From Phycisphaerae bacterium (GTDB taxonomy: Bacteria; Planctomycetota; Phycisphaerae; Phycisphaerales; SM1A02), in the NCBI GenBank assembly GCA_018701395.1, contig JABIWU010000040.1, positions 1-49,492 of the forward strand: 49,492 nt of DNA, written 5' to 3'. Under the pieces are notes generated by a model. The model was not told the origin of the DNA and made no database searches. It saw only the letters and a program-made list of their open reading frames with translations. Position 1 is the first letter of the stretch, and the number at the start of each line of letters is the position of its first letter. Made by a program: the position numbers and the translations under genes. Of the stretch, positions 48,154 through 49,492 are shown in pieces.

Positions 48154-49059
48154 ATGGCAACAACAGACGATTATTACAAATTACTTGGGGTCAGCAGGAC
48201 AGCCACGGCGGATGAGATACGCAAAGCGTATCGGAAACTTGCTCGTAAATACCATCCAGACGTGAATAAGGCGGAGGATGCTGCTACTAAATTTGCGGAG
48301 GTTCAGGAAGCGTATGACACACTTTCTGATGCTGAAAAGCGCAAAATATATGACACATACGGCTCTTCAGGACCAAGCCAAGGCGGTTTTAGGGGAAATT
48401 CTCAGTGGCAATCAGCAGGCGGAGGCTATGGTCAGTCTGTCGATTTCTCAGATATTTTTGGCTCAGCATTTGGAGGTGGTGGGTCGCCATTTGGCGGAGG
48501 AGAAAGAAGCGCACAACCCAGCAAAGGCCAAAACCGTGAAACTGAAATCACAGTGACATTTATGACGGCTCTAAAAGGCGGTGTTGAAGAAATTAACACT
48601 GGCGATTCAATTTCAAAAGTAAAAATTCCAGCAGGGATTGAAAATGGAAATAAACTTCGTTTGAAGGGTAAGGGCCACCCTGGAGCCATGGGCGCTGAAG
48701 CTGGCGACATGATTGTGACAGTTTCAATTGGCGGGCATTTCATGTACCAACGCCATGGTCTTGATGTCGAGATGGATGTTGATGTAAATATCGCTGAAGC
48801 GGCACTTGGTATAAAAGTAACATTGCCACTTCCACTTGGCGGAAGTGTGGACATGGCGATTCCACCAGGAGTTTCAAGCAGCAGCCGGCTTCGTGTTAAA
48901 GGAAAGGGCTGTCAAACTTCAGATGGTAAAACAGGCGATTTTTATGCAGTTATTCATATCGTCGCACCATCGGAGTTGGATGATGAAACGAAGAAACTTT
49001 TAGAAGAAGTGAAAGGCCGTTTGCCAAACCCTCGAGATGACGAACCTTCAGATGCGTAA
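48154..49059 (+). CDS. DnaJ-family co-chaperone without zinc finger (CbpA-like)
   Basis: 301 aa. J domain (3-70) with HPD in KYHPDVNK, Gly/Phe-rich region (about 80-125), then the substrate-binding beta domains ([51 protein letters not shown]). The CxxCxGxG zinc repeats of DnaJ are absent, as in CbpA / type II Hsp40. Start ATG 48154 has GAGA upstream and lies behind a TATACT -10 (48125-48130). Its stop overlaps the queC start by 8 bases. Confidence 0.93.
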   Translation: MATTDDYYKLLGVSRTATADEIRKAYRKLARKYHPDVNKAEDAATKFAEVQEAYDTLSDAEKRKIYDTYGSSGPSQGGFRGNSQWQSAGGGYGQSVDFSDIFGSAFGGGGSPFGGGERSAQPSKGQNRETEITVTFMTALKGGVEEINTGDSISKVKIPAGIENGNKLRLKGKGHPGAMGAEAGDMIVTVSIGGHFMYQRHGLDVEMDVDVNIAEAALGIKVTLPLPLGGSVDMAIPPGVSSSSRLRVKGKGCQTSDGKTGDFYAVIHIVAPSELDDETKKLLEEVKGRLPNPRDDEPSDA

Positions 49060-49492
49060 GTCCGCTGTTATTTTATTGTCGGGGGGGTTAGATTCAGCAA
49101 CAGTTTTAGCAATGGCAAACGCACAGGGCTACAATTGTCACGCATTAAGTTTTGCTTACGGCCAACGCCATAACGGCGAATTGAAATGCGCTGAAAAAAT
49201 TGCGAAAACTCTCGGCGTTGTGTCGCATGTTGTCACGGACATCGACTTGAGTACTTGGGGCGGCTCAGCATTGACAGATGCTATTGACGTTCCTAAAAAA
49301 GGGATAGACAATGGCATTCCAATTACATATGTTCCAGCAAGAAATACAATTTTTTTAAGTCTCGCGCTTGGATATGCAGAAGCAATTGGGTCGAGAGCTA
49401 TTTTTATTGGCGTAAATGCTGTCGACTATTCTGGGTACCCAGATTGTCGCGGTGAATTTATTGAAGCATTTCAATCAATGGCAAATCTTGCA
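49052..49492 (+). CDS. queC: 7-cyano-7-deazaguanine synthase QueC, N-terminal part
   Basis: 147 codons up to the window end. ATG 49052 overlaps the dnaJ stop. PP-loop ATPase motif [15 protein letters not shown] (8-22), then [11 protein letters not shown] and [38 protein letters not shown]. Makes preQ0 for queuosine tRNA modification (and 7-deazaguanine in DNA in some systems). The zinc-binding cysteines at the C-terminus lie beyond the window. Confidence 0.96.
   Translation, partial: MRKSAVILLSGGLDSATVLAMANAQGYNCHALSFAYGQRHNGELKCAEKIAKTLGVVSHVVTDIDLSTWGGSALTDAIDVPKKGIDNGIPITYVPARNTIFLSLALGYAEAIGSRAIFIGVNAVDYSGYPDCRGEFIEAFQSMANLA

Noticed and set aside
1-49492. CRISPR arrays, insertion sequences, prophage genes
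   Set aside because: No regularly spaced repeats, transposase or phage structural genes seen; the only recombinase is a Xer-type housekeeping protein.

Overview
The window (49,492 bases, clearly A+T-rich) reads as chromosomal DNA of a diderm bacterium. It is densely packed with housekeeping genes and shows no insertion sequence, prophage or CRISPR array. My best guess is Planctomycetota, near Phycisphaerae. The reasons are: an LpxI-type lipid A gene; an ECF sigma factor overlapping a membrane protein whose C-terminal half looks like the pseudopilin-type 'H-X9-DG' domains expanded in that phylum; an H1-like lysine-rich tail; and broken versions of classical ribosomal operons (no rimP before nusA, no rimM between rpsP and trmD). 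The placement is inference; no rRNA gene is present to confirm it.

Layout. 1-3514 (minus): a dsbD-like disulfide reductase, a LOG-family enzyme, lpxI and the start of a TlyA/FtsJ-like methyltransferase, chained by 4-base overlaps. 3515-3926: intergenic, with a candidate structured RNA closed by a strong terminator. 3927-13816 (plus): one long run, nusA-infB-rbfA, a degenerate HhH-GPD protein with an H1-like tail, a TPR protein, yebC, a small lipoprotein and a sensor/HAMP/PP2C phosphatase, ended by an 18-bp inverted repeat shared with xerC on the other strand. 15479-19612: tRNA-Lys, then a SNF2-family ATPase and a SWIM zinc-finger partner. 19885-20142: a small orphan gene. 20227-22854 (minus): rplS, trmD, rpsP, an M50 membrane protease and a thioredoxin-fold protein. 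22927-24416 (plus): the ECF sigma pair.

24477-26171 (plus): rpmI, rplT, a phospholipid-methyltransferase-like gene and a GNAT enzyme. prfB (minus) carries the classic RF2 programmed frameshift. Then come a class I aminotransferase, serA (minus), rpsO, pnp, a histidine kinase, a diacylglycerol-kinase-like gene, and an ANTAR response regulator (minus). 35348-38316 (minus): both subunits of a type IIB topoisomerase (Topo VI), very archaeal in sequence. Next are ndk, a sigma-70 family factor, a polyferredoxin-TPR fusion, a ptsN-like EIIA, rsmB, metK, a DUF151 nuclease, truD, tadA, tatC, a zinc-finger-less DnaJ and the start of queC.

Functionally the window is about translation (initiation, 30S maturation, ribosomal proteins, RF2, tRNA and rRNA modification), RNA turnover, envelope biology and signalling. 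Three loci are unusual: the RNA upstream of nusA, the HhH/H1-like protein, and Topo VI. SNF2/SWIM and lysine-rich tails on the Topo VI subunits add a chromatin-like flavour. Several promoters appear to be extended -10 (TGnTATAAT-like) without a recognisable -35 box.
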